64,000 bases of DNA, taken from NCBI GenBank assembly GCA_021234155.1, contig JAJEKV010000002.1:11028725-11092724 (forward strand), written 5' to 3'. Under the pieces are notes generated by a model. That model did no database searches, was not told the origin of the DNA, and saw only the letters and a program-made list of their open reading frames with translations. Every line of letters begins with the position of its first letter. Positions within the stretch are counted from its first letter, which is position 1. Made by a program: the position numbers and the translations under genes. Origin of the DNA: Isoetes taiwanensis. Taxonomy: Eukaryota; Streptophyta; Lycopodiopsida; Isoetales; Isoetaceae. Below, piece after piece: positions 10,655-22,870 of this stretch.

Positions 10655-11347
10655 TTGCTTGATGGTGAACTAAAGTTCTTTGCAAAACGTGTGGGAAACC
10701 TCTTCCAGTTCTCAAATAGAGTCTTGCAAAGTATAAATATGTTGTCAATTTCGTCAGCTTCAACTTGGCATAGCAGATTGGCACATACACATATAAACAA
10801 TATCAGGTACATGATAAGGGGGTTTATTCATGGAGTAGACGACACATTTATTTGTTTAGGATGCATGTTAGGAAAATTAACTAGACTGCCCTTTAGCAGA
10901 TCAAAGAAAAGAGCTGCAGGCCCTCTTGACCTTGTGCATACCGATCTGTGTGGACCTTTAAATGTAGAAGGAAGAACGGGTAAGAAATATTACATATCCT
11001 TCATTGATGATTTCAGTAGAATGGGAAAATGCTATCTGCTGTCTTCCAAAGATAAAGCACTTGATGCCTTTACAGAGTATGTTAGCGAAATGGAAACACA
11101 AACAGGGCGTAAGCTTAAATGCATTAGATCTGATAGAGGAGGTGAATATCTAGCAGCAAAGTTCAAACAATTTTGTGTTAAACATGGAATAAGAAGGCAA
11201 CTAACATGTAGGTATTCACCACAACAAAATGGGGTTGCTGAAAGGAAAAATAGAACGGTTCTGGATGCTGTAAGATCAATGATAAAATTTGCAGGTCTGC
11301 CTAATTATTTGTGGGAGGAAGCGGTCAAAACGGTATTCTTTATATAA
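10655..11347 (+). pseudogene. Copia B integrase (truncated)
   Basis: Gag-pre-integrase (STWHSRLAHTHINNI, CLGCMLGKL) leads into the integrase core with LVHTDLCGPL, SFIDDFSR, IRSDRGGEYL and the SPQQNGVAERKNRT box, so the DDE residues are all visible. It stops at 11347 just after PNYLWEEAVKTVFFI; no RT follows. The truncation may be due to deletion or to the adjacent gypsy C insertion. Confidence 0.88.
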
Positions 11348-11729
11348 AACAAGTTGCCATCAAGCAGCGTAAATGGTAATATACCTGAGGTAATTTGGTG
11401 CCTTGATAATTGTATGATGACATATCTGTTATCATATAACAGTTAGTTAAATATAATACTATTGGAAGCAATATATCAAATACTGCTATAATAAAGTTAA
11501 TATGAAAATATTACCTTAAGGTAATTAATGTAATTGCATGCAGGGAAGTCCAGCAAGGATCATGCAGGGGTCTAAGATAATGCTTATTTAAGACGTTAAC
11601 TAAACCCTGTGTCCAAGGTAGAAGTATCCTAGCAGATGCTAGCCAACATGCCACAATTGGTGGAGGATATCTTCTAGGAGCAAGAAGCCGGCAGAAGAGC
11701 ATAGCAGACAAGCACTGCATCGGCTGAAG
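11348..11729. other. Junction sequence between copia B and gypsy C
   Basis: AT-rich sequence without coding. A stretch at 11500-11560 (aaatattaccttaaggtaatt...gcatgcagg) recurs as 12722-12790 (aaatattaccttggggtaatt...gcatgcatgg), so the interval is bordered by a short direct repeat. Confidence 0.4.
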
Positions 11730-12170
11730 CATTGCATCGACAATTGCAAGAAGCTTGCTCCAAGGTGGGCTGGACCACTCAAGGTAACCAGAAGAGTAGA
11801 TAACCAATCCTATTAGTTGGACCTGCCAGCACACTTGAAGATCCATAGAGTTTTCCACGTAAGTCTCCTAAGGAGGCACACTCCTAATCCAGAGGAAGTA
11901 TTGGAGACACCGGAGTTACTGGAAATGACGGACGATCATCTTGAGATTGTTCCAGAGGTTCTTCTTGACAAATCCTATAAGAAGATAAGAAGATCTCAAT
12001 TCTCCAATACCTAGTGAAATGGACACTTACCAGTGGAAGACGCTACGTGGGTACTACAAATAGATCTTGAGAAGCAGTACCCACAACTCATGGAGCAATG
12101 CAAGGGTCGACTCGTCACCAAAGTAGTCGACACCGAACCGATAGGTGAGTGGAAGGTAGATTAAAAGTCT
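11730..12170 (+). pseudogene. Gypsy C integrase C-terminus and chromodomain
   Basis: The segment reads LAPRWAGPLKVTRRV, then LPAHLKIHRVFHVSLLRRH, a hallmark of the end of Ty3/gypsy integrase. It continues PEEVLETPELLEMTDDHLEI and a chromodomain tail, QYLVKWT followed one base out of frame by PVEDATWVLQIDLEKQYPQ. Closely similar sequence ends the gypsy B polyprotein, so C and B are related chromoviruses. There is one internal stop (near 11815) and one frameshift (near 12030). The upstream polyprotein is missing. Confidence 0.85.
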
Positions 12171-12838
12171 ACTTTCGACGCCATGGAAGTAGACAAATTG
12201 AGAGATAAGAGGTCATATAGGATCATGCATTGATAGGAAAGCACCTCTAGTCTATGCCCACTACGAGGAGGAAGCCATCCTCCACGCCAAGGGCGACAAG
12301 AGGTGTAGGCATTAGACATCATCTTAGGCATTATAGGGAGCTGTCTCCACGACCACGATGGAAGAAGCATCCTCTTCCTGCGTCTTGCATCCATGTAGTT
12401 AAATTAATTGTAATTAAATGGGTGGTTCCCTAATAACCATCCTTATAATAAATAAATGTGTATTAACGTAGTGTTGGACTGACAAACCAATAGAATGATC
12501 TAAGGGGCAGGAGGGTCGGACTCCGAAGACTTGCAACACATATTTTCTTGTCATAATGTGTTGCAAGAAGACCAAATGGACCTTAAATTATAAAATTTTG
12601 AAACTGTATTAATAATAAGTGTGCAAACTAAAATTTTGTGAATATTAAATGATAATGTAAGGGTTGAGAGATCACCTTACTATAGTATGTTATGGAACAA
12701 GTGATGTGATTATAAAATTTAAACTTAAATATTACCTTGGGGTAATTGTGTTACAAAATTGCATGCATGGAATGTGTTGCAGGGTTCATGCAGGTTTCCA
12801 AGGAGGGAAGACACGTGATGCTGAGGACAGCATCAATT
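12171..12838 (+). other. Gypsy C 3' untranslated region
   Basis: Noncoding sequence between the polyprotein end and the polypurine tract. It ends with ctgaggacagcat, which also precedes the polypurine tract of gypsy B (reverse complement at about 41900). Confidence 0.5.
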
Positions 12839-14050
12839 CAAGGTGGGGAGATTCTGACGTTCCAGCATAATATACGGTCCAATACATATATTATACTGCC
12901 ACGTCACGCGTACATGTCACCATGACAAGTACTTGAGAGCCGTAAAGGGTTGCGCCTAGGGGGCAACCTCGTATGTTGCACATGTATATTAAACATATGC
13001 AATTAAACCCCTTTTCCAAATGGCAAAGCCTCATTGGTCCCTTCTAACCTAAACCTAAAAGGTCATGTAAAAGGAACAAAAGGGAAAACCCTAAACCCTT
13101 TCCATTTTCGCATTTTGGCTTCCTTGGGCCATTCCGGCCAAGCCAAGCTACTAGTTCGCATTGCCAAGTGCCGCTAAGTCGCATTTGCACAACAAACCTT
13201 CCAGGAGTAGCTGCCTTCAGCCCGAACGAAGGCATGACGCATTCCGAGGAGCTAGATCAAACCAAGGATTAGGTAAATGGCTATTCTGTTGTGCAATAGC
13301 GACTTTTAGTCCAGCAATGAGCTGGTTTAGCATGTTAGTTCAGCCTTAGAGGCCTTATAGATTCTGAGATCACAAGCCCTAACAAAGGAACCTAACCATA
13401 TATGTTTAGGTAGATAGATTAGATGTTATTCTATGTTTCAGTTCTTTGATGATGATGATGTTCCATTCTATGCTCTCCTGTGTATTGGGAAGGGGGTAGA
13501 GACCTTGAAAGCCTCAGTAGTTGATGTATCTAGATAGCCTCATTAATTCCCAATTAATGCAGCCTGTGCATAAGAGCCTGCCTGGCTGTGAGTGGCTGGA
13601 CTAGACTGGCAGATAAGGGGGACTTGTCCCATTGCAGATTGATTCCTCTGGTGTTTAAAGCCTACCAAGGATCTTAGCGGGCTAGGCCTGATGGTTTGCC
13701 ACTGTGTGTGGGCAAGGCATGGGCTCGACACCTCTGGGGTGATGCGTCACCTTCCATGGGGTTCAAGTCGTAGACGGGCAGTGGCCCTCTATCCGCCTGG
13801 GATGGGCATGTATGCCTCTGGAGGGAGTGATCTCCTCCTGCCTCATCGGGACGGCTTCGAAAAAATGTGAAATAATCCACGCGTAGGGCCGTGGATATCA
13901 AAAACCTTCCCACAATGGTCACTGAATACCAAAAACTATTTCCAAGCCGCGGGAAGGCCGTAGATACCAAATGTATTTGCTGCAAGTTTCATGCCTCCCA
14001 GGCCAGAAGGCCGTGTACCAACCCTGTCGTTGGACAGAGAACTTAGTTTT
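12839..14050 (+). repeat. Gypsy C polypurine tract and 3' LTR (right end uncertain)
   Basis: aaggtggggagatt (12839-12852) is followed by tctgacgttccagcataatatacgg, matching the start TGTGACGTTCCAAG of the gypsy B LTR. Blocks shared with the other gypsy LTRs include tattgggaagggggtagagacc, gcctgtgcataagagcc and ggggtgatgcgtcacc. I could not find the terminal ...GCGTCACA, so the end near 14050 is only a guess. Confidence 0.65.
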
Positions 14051-15690
14051 GTAACTCTGATAGGTTGGCCGTGATGGAGCTATGGCCGCTACGAAAAGCT
14101 TGAAGCTGAAACTTCTTTTATGCAGATTAAAACATGTAAAGGAAAAAGCAAACCTCCTGATGCTTTGATTATTTTGCTAACTTGGAAACACAGAGCTAGA
14201 TGACTATGCTTGTGCGTGGGCAAAGCATAATGATTTATTCCCCCTTTCTTGAAGGCAGAGCACAATATGGCAGAAGAATCCATTCTGTTGGAGTGAAATT
14301 GAGGACCATTGCAGGCTGTGGTTATTTTCGAAACTAGATTGACTCAGGCCATGGGGTGGAAGTCGATGAAGAAGTTCACTCCTCTCGGGATATGGCTTTG
14401 CCAAAAATGGGCGATGGTGGAACCTTTGTCTACCATTTCTGCAGGTAGATCGGTAAAGTCTAAAGTGCTGGCTGGATTACAAAAATGTTTGCTTGCTTAT
14501 AAAGATTGGCGGACCACAATCCCCTGAAGAACCCTTGAAGAAAGCACAGGAAAAACTCCGCGAGAGAATCCCGTGTGCAATGTGCGCAAAGACACTGTCA
14601 GTGTCATCTGTTTCTTGAAGAATGAATGAAGAACTAATTGTGGTTTGAAGGTTCTGCTGCATGTTGAAAACTGGACAGAATTTATTGCTACAAAAATGGT
14701 AAGTTTTGGCTCTCATGAATGAGATTTTACTAGTTGTGATTTCTACTGAAGTTGCAGACTTATATGATATCCCTCCCAGAAAACAGAGGAAGCTTGTTGG
14801 TGTATCTATGTTGAAGACCGGAAATGATTCAATCATGGTTGACTGAGGAAAATACTCCAAAAAAGCAGAGCAAGATGTTGGGTTGATTCATCTGAGATGA
14901 ATTTGTGCTGCATCGTGACCCATATCCAAGGCTGAAAAATGTTTATCAATTTTGTTTTCCTGGAGCTCAAGATCTGGGTTCACGAGTTGAAGTTATTGCT
15001 ATAAAAAACTCTGAGCCCAGGTCAAGAACAGAAGCTGGAACAATGGCATGTGTGCAATCCAAAGAAGAGCCGTTAGGCTTCTTCTTATGGTTCTTTTATT
15101 TTAAAAATGAAGCCATGCCCGTCTGAAACAAGGCCAAGCTCTAGTTTTGTGACTGTGGTTACAGTGAAAAGCCCAAAATGTAATCTGAAACCAAATTTGC
15201 TCTGAGATTTCTTGCTGATTCTGTCAGGAAAACTGGATTGTGTGATGGCAGAGCCGTTGGAAAACCGTATGTAGCTTGTACTTTGAATGCAAGCAAATAG
15301 AGTCATACTATGCATAATGTGCCTGCTTAACCGCAGAAGATCGAGAATAGTGCCAGATGAAAGTTGTGTGACTCCAAAAGAATGAACAAAACTCAATCAT
15401 GATATTGATGCTTCAAAAGGAAGTGCTCCAAAACTTGAGCAGAACCCTTCATAATGAGAGGAAATGCTCTCTCTAAATAGTAGAGCAAAACCCTAACCTG
15501 AACTAACATCTCATCTACCACAAATCTAGACTGAAATCTGGGTCCTAGATCTTGGGGTCCAATATGATACATACATGTGGCCCATGCCACTAATACTTAT
15601 GTTTAGCCCACATGGATAACATCACCCCGCTGCAATAAGAATCTTGTAGAGAAGAGCTAGTCCGTGTCAGCGACATCTGTCACACTGGTG
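14051..15690. other. No recognisable gene
   Basis: Short ORFs only, none with a motif I recognise. There is no tRNA, repeat array or clear splice-linked frame. Confidence 0.4.
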
Positions 15691-16750
15691 GAGCCGATAA
15701 ATTGGTCTTTTTTTTTTTTTTTAGAGAACGAAGTTTTTTTATATTTATCAGAATAATAAGTACAATGTTTCAAACATATAAAGGATTACTACAGGAGGAG
15801 CCTCAACATCTTCATCCTTTATGCGTAGAAACTTATTCTCTGCTCTGTAAGCTAATATACATGAAGCGCATGGTAATCTCCCATATCATAACCAGAATAG
15901 ACAAGAAGATACTAGGAAGAATAGCTCCCGAAGCTTTCTTTTACATATAGAAGAACCAAAGCGGATAATCCAGAAATACTGAACATAAAAGGAAGTACCA
16001 TAGTATGAGACCAGCTTAGTTGCTGCATTGTTGGGATGCAAAACAGTCAGTCTAAGTAGGCTAGAAACACGTGCCCAGCCGCCAAGACTCCTCCAAAAGT
16101 CTGGTTCATGATATATAAGCTTCTTCCTGCTCACATGATATCCCTAGCTCGGCCCCTAAATTGATCCCATTTCTTGCACTTCGAATCCATTCAAATAATT
16201 CCCAAATTCCACAAAGACCTCGTGATAAAAGACAGATTCTGATCAAATCTTGAATATCCTGAACTTTCTTACTAGTAAGAAAGAATGGGAGAAGAAATGA
16301 CGGAAGTAGCCAGCAATTTTCAAGTTTTGTATAAAAGCACAGACTGCAAAATTTACCAGGCCAAGAAACGCCTTTGTTCAAGATCTCACAAAAAATTCAT
16401 TCCACCTTATAAGCATCAGCGTTGTTTCAGTGTAATCTTTGCAGGAAAGATTATAATGCTAAGAGCATTAGAACGAATTACCACGTTAGTGGTTTATCTG
16501 AGACCAAGAAACCGCCCAGAAGATGCTTCCAAAGCTGCAAATTTTCCAGGCTATGGTGAAAGATCCAGACCCGAAAAGCTACCTGCCGCTAACTTGATCC
16601 TAAACAGATTGAAGATACTGCAGCAGTGCCGGAAAGGCAAGAAAAGGGATGGCCTCTCTCTGCCGCCGCCGCCCTAGCCGCCGTTTAAGTCAAAACTCCC
16701 GTTTTAGGTCAAAACTCCCCCATGGCCTACAATTTATAAATTGGTCTAGG
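15691..16750. other. Noncoding; T-run and short duplications
   Basis: A T18 run at 15705-15722 and, at 16680-16720, two adjacent copies of gtcaaaactccc. Minus-strand ORFs at 15886-16381 show no recognisable family. Confidence 0.4.
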
Positions 16751-16819
16751 CCAAGATGCAGGTGTTCAGACTGCCTAACGTTGAGGTCCCAAACATGATG
16801 CACAGAGCTGCTACAACCT

Positions 16820-17010
16820 CTCGGAGTGCTGCTCCTGGAGTTGGTATTACTGCTGCTACTAAGGCTGCCACTGTTGCTACTACTCCTGCTGCTGCCACTA
16901 CTGTTCCTGCTTCTGCTACTGCCACTTCTGCTTTGCCAGTTGCGTGTATTATTACCCCACAAGATACTGCTACTACTACCGCTGCTCCTCCATCTCCTGC
17001 ATTGTGCTCA
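16820..17010 (+). repeat. Imperfect GCT/ACT triplet-rich tract
   Basis: A long run of gctgct, actgct and cctgct triplets. It gives Ala/Thr-rich, Leu-rich and Tyr-rich readings in the three frames. It directly precedes the LINE endonuclease region and may be an ORF1-ORF2 spacer or a simple-sequence expansion. Confidence 0.6.
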
Positions 17011-17079
17011 GATACTGCATCCTGGTGCTATTATGGCTCCGCAGGAGTCTAAATCTGATATCCCCAAATAGGAATTGTG

Positions 17080-18760
17080 CTTGCATATGGTATCCTCGAA
17101 TTGTAGGGGCTTTCCTTGGCAAAAGGGAGATAGTCTCAAGCCCATCGCTATAAATATGGATTTTGTCCTCCTTCTGGAGACCTTGGGAACATGCCGGATA
17201 TAGGCTACCAGATCTGTCGGGCTATCAGCACTTCTCATTGTTGAAAGAGTGCACCAGCAAGTAGAGACAACCTTCTACTATCAAACAGCCTTGGCACTGT
17301 CAGTTTTCCTGCACAAGACAGACAAACATAATTGCCACCTGTGGGTACGAGTGCATAGTTGCAGGGCCCTTCTTTCTGGCAACATGCTACTTCACACATG
17401 CAGATTCTAACTTCTATCGCTACCACCCAAACGTGGATAAGCTCGATCTATCTGTCGATCTATATAATCACATATATCAACATAGGCGGTTGGGGCATGT
17501 CATGTTACTTGGAGACTTCAATGCATGCACTGGCATAGAACAGCTACCAAAGTTTGACCCTTGATATAAGATGTGTTATAGCTCCATTCTTTAGAGACTT
17601 ATTAGCCATGTGCGCCGGATGACAAAACACACCTGGTCATGCGCTATGGCAAACAGTTGCTTCAAATGTGACGTATCTTTGACTTGGTAATTTGCGATGG
17701 TCTAGCACAGTGGCCATCCTCTGCCAGCTAGACTTGTAGGCAGGAGAACTAAGGAGCAGCTCCAGTGTTATGGATTACGTGCTAGTAGATGAGCAGGATC
17801 TGCAGCTTGTCACACTTGGCACAAACAATCGAGTTGAAGAAGTAGATTCAAATCGTCAATCACCATTCTTCTAGGTAAGCATGATAGACCGTTCAGATCA
17901 TGTGTGCTACAATCCCTCATATTCCTTAGATGTGCTTGAATGACGATCCTGATGCTCATAGATGACCTAGTGAGAATTCTGCAATTTCCTGTGCTCCAAC
18001 TACAAACTAGCTTATGCATGCTGCCAAAAGATGCTTTTTATGAGAGGCTGCATATAAAGGCTCTACCAACAACCTTTCCTTAACCAGTGGTTTCATGATG
18101 AATGTAAGGAAATTAAATACTAGGTTCGACGAATCACTGACCTGTTTTGCGCCCACACGCGATCAGACAATAATGTACTTTTCTCAAGGGCAAGAGTCAT
18201 CTACCTTTAGAGCATCAGAGGAAAATGTTCTATCTCCAAGGTCGTCATCCAAGGACATTCTGGCAAAGAGTACTAAAGAAGCCTCTGCAGCCTATGGGAA
18301 TATCATCTCTGATTGCAGCAGCTCTATGATCCTCTTGGAGCTCGAGTTGCAATACCCCCACAGATGGACCCAGTGCTAGTAATCACAAAGGTAGGGGACA
18401 CCCAGGGCTTACGGCATCTCGCCAATGGCAAGGCAACAGACTTAGATGGCATGATAGTACCCTTCCTAATTGCAATGTTCAACGGGTGCTACAAGAAGGC
18501 TTTCCCTCCCACAGCGGACCCTAGCAGGGTTGTTCCCATCTACAAGACAGACGACCCTCACTGCTCGGCGAACGATCATGGACAGCTCCCTGTTTGCAAA
18601 ACTGAGTAACAATTGATGATGTGGGCAGAGGAAGTAGAGGTACGGGTCCTCACACAGGCAGGATTCAGGCCCGACAGTCCATCATTGATTATACATCCAG
18701 TTGCCAATTGACATGTTAAGCACAATTAGGGATTACAGGTCCATACAAGAGTGGTTTCGT
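17080..18760 (+). pseudogene. LINE A ORF2 remnant (AP endonuclease and reverse transcriptase)
   Basis: Across several frames one can read a LINE ORF2. The endonuclease start is VSSNCRGFPW with MDFVLLLET (17088-17190), the catalytic GHVMLLGDFNACTG is at about 17493, and DYVLVDEQDLQ is near 17775. The RT follows with LANGKATDLDG (about 18420), PSRVVPIYKTDD (about 18520) and QAGFRPDSPS (about 18655). Frameshifts and stops are frequent and the RT catalytic box and 3' end are missing. This was an autonomous non-LTR element copying itself by target-primed reverse transcription; this copy is dead. Confidence 0.8.
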
Positions 18761-18974
18761 ACGTGACATTGTTGAATTAGTTGCACATCACATGGATGCG
18801 CCTATTATTAGTGATGTTGATATGTGAAGAAGCAAGCCTTCAAACCATTATGCTACCCCTTGGGGCTTTACAGGTTGGTTTGACCCGCCATCGAGCTCTA
18901 CTTTTCAAGGTTCTTAATGCTCTTTTTTAATTATCTTATCAAATGACCTATACAGAAATATAATATTTTTTTAC

Positions 18975-19435
18975 AATAAAGATAAAGATAAAGATAAAGA
19001 TTTTATCGTCCGCGAAAACCCAATCGGGTTATGGGACCCAATACAGAAGGAGGGGCACAAGCCCGAATCACAGAAACACTATAGACAATGGAATACAAGC
19101 AAGACAAACAGAATGCCAAAGATCTTAAGAACAAAGCAAAACTCGAGCCGAGCAGAAGTGGCTAGACATATCCCCTGGCGCGATTAGACGTAACCTAACC
19201 AGGGGTTCTGAGGCCACTGATCAAGAATAAGTGCGCCACCTCCCCGATAGACTGCCCATTTTCTTTGAAGCCTCGCCTCTCGAACCTTGCATAACTCATC
19301 CCGCCGCCGAGTTAATTGAACTGGGGAAAGGTCTTCCTGGACCGAAAAGGGAGTGCCCTTGAGGAAATATATATCAAAGCTATTCTGATTTTCTTGTTTT
19401 CTAGTAGCCATCATATGTAATAAGTAAAGAATCAT
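18975..19435 (-). pseudogene. LINE B 3' remnant with simple-repeat tail
   Basis: On the minus strand, 19435-19184 encodes an 83-aa piece, PFSVQEDLSPVQLTRRRDEL followed by VREARLQRKWAVYRGG. This resembles the C-terminal nucleic-acid-binding region of plant LINE-type proteins. The sequence then runs to a tail of (ATCTTT)n, seen on the plus strand as taaagataaagataaagataaagat (18977-19001), typical of a LINE 3' end. Family assignment is from memory of motif style and is moderate. Confidence 0.5.
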
Positions 19436-19710
19436 AGATATTTATGTGGTCTCCAATTCTTTAATAACAAGATCATGAAATGGAGATAGGTCAACAATCA
19501 CATTGGTCTATACTATTCTCTTATCCGGCTTAAATGGAGAAAGCAAAGATGGAGCAAATGTCTTCATGTTTTGCATGCGTTGATTCATATAAGACTTAGA
19601 TATAATAACTCTGAAATGTAATTCAGGCCTAAAGCACAATGGCTGAATTTGTTATTCCCATTTTCTCTCCCTCCTATTATTTTTCCCTTCTAGATCCTTT
19701 ACCATTTTCT
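19436..19710. other. Nothing recognised
   Basis: No ORF or repeat of note. Confidence 0.4.
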
Positions 19711-20170
19711 TCCTCACTCCCCAATTTGTCCTTAACTCTCCATTCCTACAACCACCCAAACCTCTGCCCCTAGCCTGTCTTGCAGCTAGTTATTTTTTGG
19801 CTGGGGATCTTCATGTAACTTTTGAACCCCTATACTTTAGGTTTAAAGCTCTCTTAATTTGCGTTGGGATTATGCGAGATTGCAATGTGGGTCGCATCCC
19901 TATGCTTTTTCTTCCTAACTCCCCAATTTTTCCTTAAGTTCCCACTCCTGCAACCACCCAAACCTCTGCCCCAAGCCTGCCCTATCGCTAGTTAATTTTT
20001 GGTTGGGGATCTTCATGTAACTTTCAAACCCCTATACTTTAGGATTAAAGCTCTCTTAATTTTGCGTTGGGATTATGCGAGGCTACAATGTGGATTGCAC
20101 CCATGTACTTTAAGGTTAAATTATCTCTTTGGCGTTGGAATTATACGAGGTTGCAATGTAGGTCGTCATG
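19711..20170. repeat. Tandem repeat, about 202-bp unit, two copies plus a partial third
   Basis: Two adjacent units share ctccccaattt, ccacccaaacctctgcccc, ggggatcttcatgtaac, cccctatactttagg and gcgttgggattatgcgag at a constant offset of about 202 bases. A shorter third copy from about 20100 repeats only the tactttaaggttaaa...gcgttggaattatacgaggttgcaatg portion. Confidence 0.85.
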
Positions 20171-22376
20171 TAATACTAATGTCTCTTGGCATTCTGAATC
20201 AGGTTGTTATGCTGGAGGTTGACATTTAAGGGATACATCCCATGGAGATATATCTCCTAAATGTCCCAAGAGAGACTTGAATACAAGGCCTCTTTATTTA
20301 TAACCCAAAGGACTAGCCATCAAACCACAGAGAAGGGCTGAACACAAGCAAGAGGTGACTAGGTTATCTGGGAAATATCTTCGATGGGAGGTTTCTACAA
20401 TTATGAAAAGACCCCTTCAGCCTTTCCAAGCCATATATAGGTTAGATTTAGAAGAGATTTTTTGTTTCTCCATAAATGGACCTGGTCACGCACTTTGTGT
20501 AGCTTCTATTTTTTTTGTTCATTCTATTTGCAGAGCCATCGAATCACAAACAAGATCCTGTTGTTGTTTTGATTTGAGAAAGTGGAGTTTCTTCCCTTTC
20601 CTTTTTATTACTCCAACAGATGTTATTGATGCATAATTATAGCGTTCAACATTCTCAGACATACAAATACATGATTATTTCTTGTTTATCGGACCTACTT
20701 ATGTCTTTGACCATTTTCCTCTTCCCTTCAATTTTTGTTGTCCCAGCTTCTTCTCCTTGTAATGTTTTATTGATTCCCATAAATTGTACCCAACTGAACT
20801 TTGTTGCACTGTTCATGCCCTATTTTCAATTGCTAATATACAAATGCTAATTACAAAACAAGTTTTTCGAGAAGTACAAGATGCAGATTTATTTCGTGTT
20901 GGAGCTTAACACACTTGTTGTAACTAGGAACTAATTGGATAACATGGGTACAGAGAAAGAAATGGAAAAAATAGCAAAACTAGTAGTGATTTATCTCAAA
21001 TATCTCTGCATCCAAACTGGTCAAGTTCTTTGAGTGGTCTAGCACATGTAATAACTTATACATCACTGAAGATGAGGACGATGACCTTTCATAAAAGCTC
21101 TAACTCGATGAGGGCTAAATCCCCAAATGTATGCAGGAACATATTTTTCATTTGTCTATAATCTCAGCATACATGAAGACAATATGTTGTTTAGTTAGCT
21201 ATTAAGGGTACTAGATGATTGCAAGTACATGGTTTGTTGCTCTCTTTGAAATGTATCACTTACATGTCATATGGTTTGTTATGAGTGAACTTTCATGTTT
21301 TTCTTCATCCTTTTGATTATTATCTTTAATACCTACTTTTCATTAATAATTTCACATGATTGTTACAGTGCCTTTAACATATTTGACCCAAGTCTTAAAT
21401 TGGTGAGAAGATGTGCTATTTGAATGCATATTTGTGCTATTTGAGTATATATTTGAAGTTGTTGTCTTGGGAAATCAGAACCAAGCATTGATAGTAAAAT
21501 AGGCTTGCATATTATTTTTGGAAATAGTATTTTGTAGACGTATGTGGAAAATGTGGTCGAAAATGTGGTAATTTGTGGCAGATTACAACAATAGATGACA
21601 ATATTTTAAAGCCGCTCTTGGACATCTATATTGATCTTCATAAATGGTCACTACTTTTGGAGTTTATCACCAAATACTTATAGAGAAATTAATGCACATG
21701 ACTCTCATATTTTGCAAGGCTTTCGTTATCCATATTAAAACATGCAAAAAGTTGCACATTTTTTTATTGCGAATGTTTACTATTACATAAATATATATTC
21801 ACAATGCTTTTAATGTTTTATTATATATCAATATCCTATTTTTATATTATTTGTGAATTGGTTTTAATTCTTCTTTAACATCTAGAATAATAAATAATGT
21901 GCACACTTCCCAAAGTCCCCTAGGGGGTCAAAATGTCTTTTTAACAAAACAACATCCACCATTGTTAATAAAAAGATATAAAAAATTTCAATTAGAATGA
22001 TAGAAATATGATATGTTCTATTGTAGTTTTTAAGGAGAATTGGCAGAAGATGAATCATATAGATTTGGGGTAAATGGGGCTTTTGGCTTACATATGGGCA
22101 TAAAGATATTCTAGCCCAGAAGGTAGTAGAAGTAGATTGAGTGAAGATCAGAGTTTCAAGGAGATCTTTTAATTGATCAAAATAGAAGCTTCTAACAATT
22201 GTAAACGACTGTTGCTGCTTTCAAAATCTTGTAAAAAATTGTCGGTGTAATTACAAAATATCGCTACTTGTATGATAGACGACATGAAAGGGGGGTTCAT
22301 AATTATTATATAGCTAATAAAAAAGAACTTGTCTATACTATCAGATATTATCGTTGCTTATTTTCTCGTGCAATAC
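20171..22376. other. AT-rich intergenic sequence, nothing recognised
   Basis: No frame longer than about 95 codons, and no recognised domain, RNA or transposon end. Confidence 0.4.
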
Positions 22377-22377
22377 G

Positions 22378-22790
22378 AGCATTCATGCATTGCATGCATC
22401 GCATGCATTTTTTGGTCGCTCATCCGGTTAGAAGACCACTATTTATTTTAGAGTTTTTCATCAGCTTCTCATCGGTGCTTTCTCATGTGGTCTCATGCAG
22501 GGGAGGGGCTTCTTCCTGCATGACCTTTCTTGGAATTCCTTATCTTATTTTCTAACCTCTTCTGCCTTCGCCTTACTTGTCCTGCATGGGACAATCTTTC
22601 AATCTTCGCCTTAGATCTAGCTGTTGCAAGACGAGAATGTTATTGAACTCCGGATTCAGATTCTCTTGCAAGACATGCATTCATGCATTGCTGCATCGCA
22701 TGCATTTTTGGGCCGCTCATCTAGTTAGGAGATCACTATTTAACGTAGAGTTCTTCATTGGCGTCTCATCGGCACTTTCTCGTCTCTCGA
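22378..22790. repeat. Direct repeat of a CATGCA-rich segment
   Basis: About 105 bases starting attcatgcattg are present at 22381 and again at 22679 (offset 298). Both continue gcatgcattttt, gg(t/c)cgctcatc, gttag(a/g)aga, cactattta and ctcatcgg. They carry several overlapping CATGCA/GCATGC sextets. Confidence 0.75.
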
Positions 22791-22858
22791 CATTTCTCTT
22801 GTTTCCCACCCTCCCTCCCTTAATTTTGTTTTTCTTGTAAATGTTGTTTGTGAAAATT

Positions 22859-22870
22859 GTCGCATGCGAC
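22859..22870. repeat. 12-bp perfect palindrome
   Basis: GTCGCATGCGAC, perfectly self-complementary, 75 bases after the CATGCA-rich repeat. Confidence 0.8.

Larger units (their letters stand above)
8573..11347 (+). mobile_element. Copia element B, 5' part of a truncated Ty1/copia element
   Basis: An inferred 5' LTR (8573-9274) is followed by a tRNA-Met primer site, gag, protease region and integrase. The element stops inside the integrase core (after WEEAVKTVFFI, 11347); RT, RNase H and the 3' LTR are absent. It belongs to another copia lineage than element A: a different gag N-terminus (VYSGGSGFQVWKTKIEEVL) and two zinc knuckles. Confidence 0.85.

Noticed and set aside
16756-17071. Overlapping Ala/Thr-, Leu- and Tyr-rich ORFs
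   Set aside because: All three frames are open because of triplet-repeat composition; no evidence of translation.
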